Below, piece by piece: positions 10,427 through 18,831 of a stretch of DNA of 64,000 nt. The notes beneath the pieces are model-generated. The model had not been told where the DNA came from and searched no databases. It was given only the letters and a program-made list of their open reading frames with translations. Position numbers and translations under genes: made by a program. The stretch comes from Serratia marcescens (GTDB lineage: Bacteria; Pseudomonadota; Gammaproteobacteria; Enterobacterales; Enterobacteriaceae). Position 1 is the stretch's first letter. Each line of letters starts with the position of its first letter. Where the stretch lies: the NCBI RefSeq assembly GCF_006715005.1, contig NZ_VFMJ01000001.1, positions 3,844,001 through 3,908,000 of the forward strand. The letters are read 5' to 3'.

Positions 10427-11704
10427 TCACCCGCGGAACCGATACTGCTCGATCGACGACGGATGCATCTCGATCGAATAGCCGGGACGGCTCGGCGGCA
10501 TGTAGGCCGCACCGTTGATTACGCAGGGATCGACAAAGTGTTCATGCAAATGATCGACGTACTCGATCACCCGGCCTTCGTGGGTGCCGGCAATGCACAG
10601 GTAGTCGATCATCGACAGGTGCTGCACGTACTCGCACAGCCCGACGCCGCCGGCGTGCGGGCAGACCGGCAGCTGGTATTTGGCCGCCATCAGCATCACC
10701 GCCAGCACTTCGTTGACGCCGCCGAGGCGGCAGGCGTCGATCTGCACCACGTCTACCGCGCCGCGCATGATGAACTGCTTGAACATGATGCGGTTCTGGC
10801 ACATCTCACCGGTGGCCACCTTGACCGGCGCCACCCCTTCGCGGATGCGACGATGCCCTTCCACGTCGTCCGGGCTGGTCGGCTCTTCGATAAACCAGGG
10901 TTTGGCGAACGCCAGGTGCTTCACCCACGGAATGGCTTCGTCCACCTCCCACACCTGGTTGGCGTCGATCATCAGCCGGCGATCCGGGCCGATCACCTCG
11001 CGGGCGATGCGCACCCGGCGGATGTCGTCTTCCAGATCGCGCCCGACCTTCAGCTTCAGGTAGGAGAAACCGGCGTCGACCGCTTCCTGGCACAGGCGGC
11101 GCAGCTTGTCGTCCGGGTAGCCCAGCCAGCCGGCGGAGGTGGTGTAACAGGGATACCCCTCCTGCAGCAGCCGCTCCAGGCGCCGCTCTTTGCCCTCGGC
11201 CCGCTGTTTCAGCAGCGCCAGCGCCTCCTGCGGCGTGATGCAGTCGGTGATGTAACGGAAGTCGATGCAGCGCACCAGTTCCTCCGGCGTCATCTCCGCC
11301 ACCAGCCGCCATACCGGCTTGCCGACCGATTTGGCCCACAGATCCCACACCGCGTTGACCACCGCGCCGGTCGCCAGGTGAATGGCGCCTTTGTCCGGCC
11401 CGATCCAGCGCAGCTGGCTGTCGCTGGTGAAGCGCCGCCAGAAGGCGCCCATGTCGGCGGCGATATCCTCCAGCCGCTCGCCGACGATCTGATGCTCCAG
11501 CGCGCGGATCGCCGCGCAGCAGATCTCGTTGCCGCGGCCGATGGTGAACGTCAGCCCATGGCCGCTGAGATCCGCGCGATCGGTCTCCAGGATCACGTAG
11601 GCGGCGGAATAGTCGGGATCCGGATTCATGGCGTCGGATCCGTCCAGCCCCAGCGACGTGGGGAAACGAATGTCTTCAACCCGCAGTGCGGTAATGGTGG
11701 TCAT
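10427..11704 (-). CDS. L-fuconate dehydratase (enolase superfamily)
   Basis: This 425-residue enzyme should convert L-fuconate to 2-keto-3-deoxy-L-fuconate. Enolase-superfamily residues are all visible: Lys217-x-Lys219 (YLKLKVG), metal ligands Asp247 (MIDAN), Glu273 (FIEEP) and Glu300 (ATGE), and His350 (VCPH). Their spacing matches, with a one-residue offset, what I recall of the characterised Xanthomonas campestris L-fuconate dehydratase. It is the best-supported functional anchor of this operon. Confidence 0.93.
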   Translation of the reverse strand: MTTITALRVEDIRFPTSLGLDGSDAMNPDPDYSAAYVILETDRADLSGHGLTFTIGRGNEICCAAIRALEHQIVGERLEDIAADMGAFWRRFTSDSQLRWIGPDKGAIHLATGAVVNAVWDLWAKSVGKPVWRLVAEMTPEELVRCIDFRYITDCITPQEALALLKQRAEGKERRLERLLQEGYPCYTTSAGWLGYPDDKLRRLCQEAVDAGFSYLKLKVGRDLEDDIRRVRIAREVIGPDRRLMIDANQVWEVDEAIPWVKHLAFAKPWFIEEPTSPDDVEGHRRIREGVAPVKVATGEMCQNRIMFKQFIMRGAVDVVQIDACRLGGVNEVLAVMLMAAKYQLPVCPHAGGVGLCEYVQHLSMIDYLCIAGTHEGRVIEYVDHLHEHFVDPCVINGAAYMPPSRPGYSIEMHPSSIEQYRFRG

Positions 11705-11718
11705 GGCGGCGCTCCCGG

Positions 11719-12564
11719 TTAAGCCTGTACGGTTTGCTGGCGCTGTTCGCCCAGCCCTTCAATGCCCAGACGCATCGTCTGACCCGCCCGCAGGTAGATG
11801 GGCTGCGGTTTCTGCCCCATGCCAACGCCCGGCGGCGTGCCGGTGGAGATCACATCGCCCGGCTGCAGGCTCATGAAGCGGCTGAGGTAGCTGACGATCT
11901 GCGGAATGCGGAAGATCATGGTGCTGGTGTTGCCGTCCTGATAGCGCTTGCCGTCCACCTCCAGCCACAGGTTCAGGCTGTGCGGATCGGCGATCTCGTC
12001 GGCGGTCACCAGCCAGGGGCCGATCGGCCCGAAGGTGTCGCAGCCTTTGCCCTTGTCCCAGGTGCCGCCGCGTTCAATTTGATACTCGCGTTCGGAGACG
12101 TCGTTGATCACGCAGTAACCGGCGACGTGGCGCATCGCGTCGGCTTCGCTGATGTAGCGTCCGCCCTGGCCGATCACCACGCCCAGCTCCACTTCCCAGT
12201 CGGTTTTCTGCGAGCCGCGCGGGATCTCCACCCGATCGTGGGGGCCGACCACCGCGCTGGTCCATTTGTTGAACACCACCGGTTCTTCAGGAATGGCCGC
12301 GCCGGTTTCCGCCGCGTGATCGGCGTAATTCAGGCCGATGCAGATAAACTTGCCGATGCCGCCGACGCAGGCACCGAGGCGCGGCTGCCCCTCGACCAAC
12401 GGCAGCGCGGCGCTGTCCAGCGCACGCAGTTTGGCGAGCGACGCCGGCAATAACGCGGCGCCCCCCACGTCGGCAATATGCTGCGACAGATCGCGCAGGC
12501 GGCCCTGCGCATCCAACATGCCGGGGCGCTCTTGCCCAGGTTGCCCGTAACGTAAAAGTTTCAT
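11719..12564 (-). CDS. 2,4-diketo-3-deoxy-L-fuconate hydrolase (FAH family)
   Basis: This 281-residue fumarylacetoacetate-hydrolase fold protein is predicted to split 2,4-diketo-3-deoxy-L-fuconate to pyruvate and L-lactate, ending the pathway. FICIGLNYADHAAETG, DWEVELGVVIG and STGTPPGVGMG are family motifs, including the acidic metal ligands. The start at 12564 (MKLLRYGQPG) follows GAGAGGAAGG; a longer frame to 12849 overlaps the upstream SDR in another frame and is rejected. Confidence 0.87.
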   Translation of the reverse strand: MKLLRYGQPGQERPGMLDAQGRLRDLSQHIADVGGAALLPASLAKLRALDSAALPLVEGQPRLGACVGGIGKFICIGLNYADHAAETGAAIPEEPVVFNKWTSAVVGPHDRVEIPRGSQKTDWEVELGVVIGQGGRYISEADAMRHVAGYCVINDVSEREYQIERGGTWDKGKGCDTFGPIGPWLVTADEIADPHSLNLWLEVDGKRYQDGNTSTMIFRIPQIVSYLSRFMSLQPGDVISTGTPPGVGMGQKPQPIYLRAGQTMRLGIEGLGEQRQQTVQA

Positions 12565-12589
12565 GCCTTCCTCTCTCAAAAATGGCGGC

Positions 12590-13330
12590 TCAGTTGCTCC
12601 AGCCGCCGTCGATGATCTGCACCGTGCCGGTGGTGTACGAGCTGGCGTCGGAGGCCAGATACAGCGCCAATTGGGCGATTTCCTCGGTGGTGCCGATGCG
12701 CCCGATCGGCTGACGGGCGACGAACGCCTGATACACCTCTTGCTCGCTGCGCCCCTGTTCGCGCGCCTGCTCGGCGATGCGCTGGCGCAGCGACGGCGAT
12801 TCCACCGTGCCGGGGCAAATGGCGTTGCAGCGGATGCCCTGGGTGACATAATCCGCCGCCACCGAGCGCGTCAGGCCGATCACCGCCGCCTTGCTGGCGC
12901 TGTAGGCGAAGCGGTTCGGCACCCCTTTCACGCTCGAGGCCACCGAGGACATGTTGATGATCGAGCCTTTGCCGCGCGCCAACATGCCCGGCAGGAAGGC
13001 GCGGATCATGCGGAACATCGCGGTGACGTTGAGATCGAGCGCGAACGCCCACTGATCTTCGCTGCAGTCGAGGATCGATCCGCTGTGCACCACGCCGGCG
13101 CAGTTGAACAGCACGTCGATCGGGCCGATCGCTTCCGCCGCCGCCGCGATGGCGGCCGGATCGGTGACGTTCAGCTCCAGCGCGCGGATCCCGGCGGAAC
13201 CCTGCAGGCGTTCGAGGTTGATGTCGCTGGCGATCACTTCCGCACCGGCGGCGGCGAACAGCCTGGCGGTGGTAAAACCGATCCCTTGCCCGGCGGCGGT
13301 GATCAGTACGCGTTTCCCGGTTAAATCCAT
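12590..13330 (-). CDS. 2-keto-3-deoxy-L-fuconate dehydrogenase, SDR family
   Basis: This 246-residue short-chain dehydrogenase has an AAGQGIG cofactor motif, NCAG, a serine before YSASK (catalytic Tyr/Lys) and the C-terminal IDGGWSN. It resembles the BDH2/2-keto-3-deoxy-L-fuconate dehydrogenase group. It is the first gene of the fucose operon, directly under the divergent GntR regulator, and should form 2,4-diketo-3-deoxy-L-fuconate for the hydrolase that follows 25 bp downstream. Confidence 0.84.
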   Translation of the reverse strand: MDLTGKRVLITAAGQGIGFTTARLFAAAGAEVIASDINLERLQGSAGIRALELNVTDPAAIAAAAEAIGPIDVLFNCAGVVHSGSILDCSEDQWAFALDLNVTAMFRMIRAFLPGMLARGKGSIINMSSVASSVKGVPNRFAYSASKAAVIGLTRSVAADYVTQGIRCNAICPGTVESPSLRQRIAEQAREQGRSEQEVYQAFVARQPIGRIGTTEEIAQLALYLASDASSYTTGTVQIIDGGWSN

Positions 13331-13356
13331 CTTGACTCCTCGGCCTAAAGGTCTAA

Positions 13357-13367
13357 TGGTCAGGCCA
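13357..13367. promoter_or_regulatory. Candidate GntR (FadR-type) operator 1
   Basis: TGGTCAGGCCA is a near-perfect palindrome of the TGGT-N3-ACCA type bound by many FadR-subfamily regulators. It is placed 27 bp before the fucose operon start and 25 bp, centre to centre, from a second copy. Confidence 0.55.
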
Positions 13368-13381
13368 CTAAAGGCGGTTAA

Positions 13382-13392
13382 AGGTCAGGCCT
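13382..13392. promoter_or_regulatory. Candidate GntR (FadR-type) operator 2
   Basis: AGGTCAGGCCT shares the GGTCAGGCC core with operator 1 and is itself nearly symmetric. The 25-bp spacing is about two and a half helical turns. Confidence 0.5.
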
Positions 13393-13565
13393 CTAACATG
13401 ACAAAAGACGCTTTACGCGTTATCGTTGGGGGAAGAAGTTAATAAAACAGCCTTGAAACCGCATTTCAATTAACCATTTTTTTACACTTGAATAACGATT
13501 ACTCAAGCACCTTGTCGCATAATTGTGCGCCAAATCACTGAACGCCGAATCGTCAAAGGTCAAAA

Positions 13566-14324
13566 ATGCCGATTACCCGACTGGAAAACCCAAGAATTTA
13601 CAGACAGATAGCTGACCAGCTCAAACGTCTTATCGAAAATAACGAATTTCCGCCGGGCAGTCGCCTGCCCTCGGAGCGCGATCTCGCCCAGCAGTTACAG
13701 GTCAGCCGCGCGTCGGTGCGCGAGGCGCTGATCGCGCTGGAAGTGATCGGCCTGGTGGACGTCAAGGTCGGCAACGGGGTGATCGTGCGCTCGCCAACGT
13801 CGCTGGCGGCGTCGCAGGAGCCGGTGATGGCCCAGGCCGGCCGCAACCAGTGGGCGGAGATCGACGACGAACTGAACATCGAGCTGGATTTCAACGCCGA
13901 GCTGCCGCCGTTTTCTCTGCTGCAAACCCGCTTGCTGATCGAACCGGAGACCGCCGCGCTGGCCGCACGCCACGCCTCCGACGAAGAGCTGGCGGGCATT
14001 CGCGCCGCCTATGAGCAGAACTGCCGCGATAACCGCGCCGGTTCCGCCACCCACCCCGGCGATCGGCTGTTCCACATCCGCATCGCCCAGGCCAGCGGCA
14101 ACCCGGCCTATGCGTTCATCATCGGCCACCTGCTCGGCCACCGTTACGGCAGCATGTTCCGCGTGCTGCAGCGCCACTATACGCCGGACGACATGCCGCA
14201 CCGCTCCGAGCTGGAACACCGGGCGATCCTGGCGGCGATCGAAGCGCGCGACGTGCGCGGCGCCCGCAAGGCGATGAAGGCGCATCTGGACGAAGTGATC
14301 GCCATTTTCGCCCGCGCGCAGTAG
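13566..14324 (+). CDS. GntR/FadR-family regulator of the fucose operon
   Basis: This 252-residue protein has an N-terminal GntR winged helix (PPGSRLPSERDLAQQLQVSR, then ASVREALIALEVIGLV) and a C-terminal all-helical FCD ligand domain with the conserved D...H...H metal/ligand residues (DRLFHIRIAQASGNP). It is transcribed away from the fucose operon across 235 bp that hold two GGTCAGGCC sites, so it is the likely repressor responding to a pathway intermediate such as fuconate. The effector is inferred, not visible. Confidence 0.87.
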   Translation: MPITRLENPRIYRQIADQLKRLIENNEFPPGSRLPSERDLAQQLQVSRASVREALIALEVIGLVDVKVGNGVIVRSPTSLAASQEPVMAQAGRNQWAEIDDELNIELDFNAELPPFSLLQTRLLIEPETAALAARHASDEELAGIRAAYEQNCRDNRAGSATHPGDRLFHIRIAQASGNPAYAFIIGHLLGHRYGSMFRVLQRHYTPDDMPHRSELEHRAILAAIEARDVRGARKAMKAHLDEVIAIFARAQ

Positions 14325-14331
14325 CGCCACC

Positions 14332-14367
14332 GGCGGTGAAAAAATTTTATCGCCACCGCTCTTTTTT
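14332..14367 (+). terminator. Possible terminator after the GntR gene
   Basis: GCGGTG and CACCGC arms enclose an A/T-rich 15-nt loop and are followed by TCTTTTTTC, eight bases after the stop codon. The large loop makes this a moderate call. Confidence 0.45.
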
Positions 14368-14451
14368 CTACATGCAGCCGGGGCCTGGGGGCATTACACT
14401 GGGCGACGAATAAGCCCTTTCCCCGCTGCATTGTTAAATGGATAACGACCG

Positions 14452-15594
14452 TTGAAGAACTCTGTCTCCGCTTTATTGCTGGCGCTGGGCCTGTGCGCCG
14501 CGCCGCTGGCCGTGCAGGCCGCGCCCCCGCTGCTGGCTTCGCAAATCGTCGACCAGTATGCCGAACATATTTTCTACAACAGCGGCGCCACCGGTATGGC
14601 GCTGGTGGTCATCGACGGCAATCAGGTGGTTAACCGCAGCTTTGGCGACACCAAGCCCGGCAACAACCTGCGCCCGCGCCCGGATTCGCTGATCCGCATC
14701 GCGTCGATCACCAAGCTGATGACCAGCGAAGTGATGGTGAAAATGGCGGCGGCAGGTCAGGTCAAACTGACCGATCCGCTGCGCAAGTACGCCCCCAAAG
14801 GCGCCTATGTGCCGGCTTACAACGCCGGCCAGCCGATCACGTTATTGAACCTGGCCACCCACACCAGCGCGCTGCCGCGCGAGCAGCCGGGCAAGAAGCC
14901 GCCTAAAACGCCGGTCTTCACCTGGCCAACCAAGGCCCAGCGCTGGCAATGGCTGGCGCATGCCAACGTCACGGTGCCGCCGGGCGTACACGCCGCTTAT
15001 TCCAACCTGGCGTACGATCTGCTGGCCGATGCGCTGTCGCGCGCCGCAGGCAAACCCTACAACGCGCTGCTGAAAGAGAACATCACCGCGCCGCTCGGCA
15101 TGGTGGATACCACGCTGACGCCGAGCCCTGAACAATGTTCGCGCCTGATGGTGGCGGCGGCCGGCCCGAGCGCCTGCCGCGACACCACCGCCGCGGCCGG
15201 CAGCGGCGGCGTCTACTCCACCCCGCGCGACATGCAGCGCTGGATGCAGCAGTTCCTCTCCTCCAGCGCCAGCGGCCCGCGCAAAGCCACCGCCGCCAGC
15301 GAGCAAACCATGTACTTCCAGCGCCACGATCTGGTGTCGCTGAAGGGCATGGACGTGCCGGGGCAAGCGGATGCATTAGGATTGGGCTGGGTGTATATGG
15401 CGCCGAAGGATGGGCTGCCGGGCATCATTCAGAAGACCGGCGGCGGCGGCGGATTCATTACCTACATGGCGATGATCCCGGCGAAAAACGTCGGGGTGTT
15501 CGTGGTGGTGACCCGCTCGGAGCTGAGCAAGTTCACCAACATGAGCGATCCGGTCAACCGCCTGGTGAGCGATCTGGCGGCCAACAAGAGTTGA
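14452..15594 (+). CDS. ampH: AmpH, D,D-carboxypeptidase/endopeptidase
   Basis: This 380-residue class C beta-lactamase-fold enzyme acts on periplasmic peptidoglycan peptides. It carries an N-terminal signal peptide ending at VQA-A, SITK (active Ser85, Lys88), a YSN motif (AAYSN) and KTGGGGG near the C-terminus. Long stretches (FYNSGATGMALVVIDGNQ, GLGWVYMAPK) match E. coli AmpH as I remember it. The start is TTG at 14452: the only nearby ATG is out of frame and stops after five codons. It is an isolated gene unrelated to its catabolic neighbours. Confidence 0.93.
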   Translation: MKNSVSALLLALGLCAAPLAVQAAPPLLASQIVDQYAEHIFYNSGATGMALVVIDGNQVVNRSFGDTKPGNNLRPRPDSLIRIASITKLMTSEVMVKMAAAGQVKLTDPLRKYAPKGAYVPAYNAGQPITLLNLATHTSALPREQPGKKPPKTPVFTWPTKAQRWQWLAHANVTVPPGVHAAYSNLAYDLLADALSRAAGKPYNALLKENITAPLGMVDTTLTPSPEQCSRLMVAAAGPSACRDTTAAAGSGGVYSTPRDMQRWMQQFLSSSASGPRKATAASEQTMYFQRHDLVSLKGMDVPGQADALGLGWVYMAPKDGLPGIIQKTGGGGGFITYMAMIPAKNVGVFVVVTRSELSKFTNMSDPVNRLVSDLAANKS

Positions 15595-15599
15595 TATGC

Positions 15600-15621
15600 G
15601 GGGCGCAGCCTGCTGCGCCCC
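15600..15621. terminator. Hairpin between convergent ampH and hpaC
   Basis: GGGGCGCAG-CCTG-CTGCGCCCC is a very stable 9-bp stem placed between two converging stop codons. No clear T-tract follows on either strand, so it may be a weak or Rho-assisted terminator. Confidence 0.5.
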
Positions 15622-15627
15622 AACGCC

Positions 15628-16143
15628 TCAGGCCGGCACCGCCATCTGATGGATCACCGAATGGAAGTTGCGCTTGAAGTAGATCAGGCCATTACCGGCT
15701 TCGCTCAGCGCGATCTGCTTGATCTGCACCAGGTACATCTGGTGGGTGCCGATGCTCTGGATCTGCTCGATCTCCCCTTCCAGGCTGGCCAGAGTATTGC
15801 GCAGCACCGGCTGCCCCAGCGCGCCGAGCTGCCACTCTTCCAGCCGGAAACGATCTTCCATGCTGACGCCGGTCATGCCGGCGAAGTGGCGCGCCATCAG
15901 CTCCTGCTCGTGGTTGAGCACGTTGACGCACAGCCTGCGGTTTTCCTGAAACACCGGGTTCATCGCGCTGTTGCGGTTGATGCACACCAGCAGCGTCGGC
16001 GGCGTATCGGTTACCGAGCACACCGCCGTGGCGGTGATGCCACAGCGCCCCGCCGGGCCGTCGGTGGTGACGATATTCACCGCCGCCGACAGGCTGGCCA
16101 TGGCGTCGCGAAAGCGCAGGCGCTGTTCATTTTCCTGAGACAT
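15628..16143 (-). CDS. hpaC: HpaC, flavin reductase of 4-HPA 3-monooxygenase
   Basis: This 171-residue flavin:NADH reductase supplies reduced FAD to HpaB. It has the flavin-reductase-like core (AAVNIVTTDGPAGRCGITA, SVTDTPPTLLVCINR, NVLNHEQE) and matches HpaC in length. A strong AGGAGG precedes the ATG. It follows hpaB by 16 bp and is the last gene of the hpa cluster. Confidence 0.93.
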   Translation of the reverse strand: MSQENEQRLRFRDAMASLSAAVNIVTTDGPAGRCGITATAVCSVTDTPPTLLVCINRNSAMNPVFQENRRLCVNVLNHEQELMARHFAGMTGVSMEDRFRLEEWQLGALGQPVLRNTLASLEGEIEQIQSIGTHQMYLVQIKQIALSEAGNGLIYFKRNFHSVIHQMAVPA

Positions 16144-16159
16144 ACAACCTCCTCCTGAA

Positions 16160-17722
16160 TTACTTCAGCAGATTATCCAACTGATTAATATCGTCATTGT
16201 TCCGCAGGTGCGGCACCTTCCAGCCGTGCTGATCGTAATCGGCCAGGCACTTGTCGACCATCTGCATCATGCGATCCATGTTGCCGGATCCCTGCGCGTG
16301 GCGCAGGCACTGCAGGCGGATCTCATCCTGGCTGCCGGCGTAGTTGATCTCATACAGCTCGTGACGGCCGCCGAATTCGCTGCCGATCGCATCCCACATC
16401 AGCTTGAGGATCTTGATGCGTTCGACGTGATCCATGCCGTCCGATCCGCGCACGTAGCGCGCCAGGTACTTGTCGATCTCCGGGTTGTTCATGTCGCGCA
16501 CGCTGGACGGCAGGTAGATCAGGCCGCTGGTGACGTTCTTCTCGATGATGTGTTTCACCTTGGTGTAGGCCATCGGCGCCATCACGCGGTAGGTTTGCAG
16601 CGCGGCGGAATCCGGCAGGTAGGCGCCGTTTTCCCATTGAGTGGCTTCGGCGCACATCGCGTCGCTCAGCGACCAGAACAGGTTGCGCCAGGCCACCACT
16701 TCGCCCAGATCCGCCTGCACGCCGCGGAACTCCAACACGCCGGTACACGAGAGGCTTTTTTGCAACAGCGCGGTAATGAAGTCCATCTTCACCGCCAGGC
16801 GCACGCAGGCCTGCAGCGGGAACAGCCGGGCGAAACCGCCCTGGGTGCTCCAGCGGCGGCAGCGGTCGAAATCGCGGTAGATCAGCACGTTTTCCCACGG
16901 GATCAGTACATGATCCATGATCAGGATCGCGTCGTTCTCGTCGAAGCGACTGGTGAGCGGGTAGTCGAACGGCGATCCGGTGGCGCCGGCCACCAGCTCA
17001 TAGGAGGCGCGTGAAATCAGCTTCACCCCTTCGGCGTCCATCGGCGCCACGAACATCAGCGCGAAGTCCGGGTTATCGCCCATCACCTGCGCCGAACCGA
17101 AGCCAATGAAGTTGTAGTGGGTCAACGCCGAGTTGGTAGCCACCACTTTGGCACCGCTGACCACGATACCGGCGTCAGTCTCTTTCTCCACCTGAATGTA
17201 GACGTCCTTCACCTCATTGACCGGCTTGTGGCGGTCGATCGGCGGGTTGACGATGGCGTGGTTGAAATAGAGCCCGGTTTCCTGAATGCGTTTGTACCAG
17301 TGGCGCGCGTTGTCGGCGAACTGGCCGTAGAACTCCGGGTAAGCGCCCAGCGCGCAGCCGAAGGCCGCCTTGTAGTCCGGCGTGCGCCCCATCCAGCCGT
17401 AGCTTTGGCGTGACCAGTCGGCGATGGCGTCGCGCTGCTGGCGCATCTCTTCCGGGCTGCGGGCGTAGCGGAAGAATTTGTGGGTATAGCCGCCGTTGCC
17501 GGTGTCGGTGTTCCAGCACAGGCGATCCTGGCTGGCCGGATCGTGCAGCGCGTCGTACAGCTGGCCGACTGACGCCGCCGCGTTGCGGAACGCCGGGTGC
17601 GTAGTCACGTCTTTCACGCGCTCGCCGTAAATGTAGATTTCGCGGCTGTCCTGCAAACTTTTCAGGTATTCGGCGCCGGTGAACGGGCGTTTGCTGTCGG
17701 CACGAAAGTCTTCTGGTTTCAT
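16160..17722 (-). CDS. hpaB: HpaB, 4-hydroxyphenylacetate 3-monooxygenase oxygenase component
   Basis: This 520-residue FADH2-dependent hydroxylase converts 4-hydroxyphenylacetate to homoprotocatechuate. Its length equals E. coli HpaB, and family stretches such as TGAEYLKSLQDSREIYIYGE and VDKCLADYDQHGWKVP are present. The start at 17722 (MKPEDFRADS) is preceded by GGAAGACCCG; the longer open frame to 18016 is non-coding leader. A 178-bp leader separates it from hpaA and contains TGTGATCGCGGTTACG (17890-17905), a weak CRP-like site overlapping the hpaA stop region. Confidence 0.95.
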   Translation of the reverse strand: MKPEDFRADSKRPFTGAEYLKSLQDSREIYIYGERVKDVTTHPAFRNAAASVGQLYDALHDPASQDRLCWNTDTGNGGYTHKFFRYARSPEEMRQQRDAIADWSRQSYGWMGRTPDYKAAFGCALGAYPEFYGQFADNARHWYKRIQETGLYFNHAIVNPPIDRHKPVNEVKDVYIQVEKETDAGIVVSGAKVVATNSALTHYNFIGFGSAQVMGDNPDFALMFVAPMDAEGVKLISRASYELVAGATGSPFDYPLTSRFDENDAILIMDHVLIPWENVLIYRDFDRCRRWSTQGGFARLFPLQACVRLAVKMDFITALLQKSLSCTGVLEFRGVQADLGEVVAWRNLFWSLSDAMCAEATQWENGAYLPDSAALQTYRVMAPMAYTKVKHIIEKNVTSGLIYLPSSVRDMNNPEIDKYLARYVRGSDGMDHVERIKILKLMWDAIGSEFGGRHELYEINYAGSQDEIRLQCLRHAQGSGNMDRMMQMVDKCLADYDQHGWKVPHLRNNDDINQLDNLLK

Positions 17723-17900
17723 CGGGTCTTCCTCGTCATCGGCATTTTTCAGGCCGTGGAGCCGGCCATTTGTTAAAATAATGTTTTCTTTTGGTTGCTT
17801 AATTGAAGCTGCCAAAGCCGGTTTCGAGAAGAGACTTTTGCGGCAATCGCCGGTACTTTTCAGGTCAGTTTGCCGCTTTCGCGGCAAACTGTGATCGCGG

Positions 17901-18797
17901 TTACGAAAGGGCGTGCTGCGCCGCGCGGTAGGTCGAGGGGGAACAGCCTTCCAGCCGATTGAAAAAACGGGCGAAATAGGCCGGATCCTTGAAGCCGAGG
18001 CTGTAGGCGGTTTCATGCACCGTACAGGCGCTGAACAGCAGCATCCGTTTGGCCTCGCGCAGCAGCCGATCGAAGATCAGCCGCTTGGGCGGCCGGTTGG
18101 CGAAGCGCCGGCACAGGTCGTTGAGCCGCGATTCGGTCACCCCCAGCGCCTGCGCATACTCCGGTACCGGCAGGTGCTCGCGAAAACGCTCGTCCACCAT
18201 CTTGTTGAACCGCTGAAACAGCTGCAGTTCGCCGCGCACGCCGCTGTTGGCGCTGTCTTCCAGCGCGGTGTTGCGCAGCAGCAGCGTGAACACCGCCTGC
18301 GCCAGCAGCGCCAGCGTCTGTTCGCGCCCGGCCAGGTTCTGCCCGAACTCGCGGCGGATCAGCGCCCAGTAGTGGCTGAGCGCCGTCAGCTCCTGCGGCG
18401 CGTCGGCCAGCGACAGGCAGATGCCCGGCATGTCCAGCGCCAGGTTGCTGCCGGGATACAAGCGCTCCAGCAGCGGCCAAATCAGCTCCTGGCGCACCGT
18501 CAACACGTGGCCGTCGCTGTCCGGTTCGGTGAAGAACGCATGCGGCACCGACGGCGGCGTGAGGATGAACAGCGGCGCCTGCACCGAATAGTGCTGATCG
18601 TCGAGCTGCAGCTCTATCTTGCCGGTCTCCAGGAAATGCACCTGGAAGAAGCAGTCGTGCCAGTGCACCTGCATGTCGCGGCCGAAGAATGCCGCCAGCC
18701 CGGCGAAGGTTTCGTAGTGCACCTCGTCGGCGGCGTAGCGCGCGTCATACTCTTTGCAAATATCGATGTTGGCGATAAAGCCGGTACTTTTCCGCAC
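17901..18797 (-). CDS. hpaA: HpaA, AraC-family activator of hpaBC
   Basis: This ~298-residue AraC/XylS protein has an N-terminal cupin-like sensing domain (FFGRDMQVHWHDCFFQVHF, SVQAPLFILTPPSVPHAF) and two C-terminal helix-turn-helices ending in GFKDPAYFARFFNRLEGCSP. It should activate hpaBC in response to 4-HPA. I place the start at GTG 18797 because AGGAGG lies seven bases upstream; ATG codons at 18824 and 18818 in the same frame lack a ribosome site. It lies between hpaX and hpaB as in E. coli W. Confidence 0.88.
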   Translation of the reverse strand: MRKSTGFIANIDICKEYDARYAADEVHYETFAGLAAFFGRDMQVHWHDCFFQVHFLETGKIELQLDDQHYSVQAPLFILTPPSVPHAFFTEPDSDGHVLTVRQELIWPLLERLYPGSNLALDMPGICLSLADAPQELTALSHYWALIRREFGQNLAGREQTLALLAQAVFTLLLRNTALEDSANSGVRGELQLFQRFNKMVDERFREHLPVPEYAQALGVTESRLNDLCRRFANRPPKRLIFDRLLREAKRMLLFSACTVHETAYSLGFKDPAYFARFFNRLEGCSPSTYRAAQHALS

Positions 18798-18831
18798 CTC
18801 ATGACCTCCTGCAATCATGCCCACTTGCGCA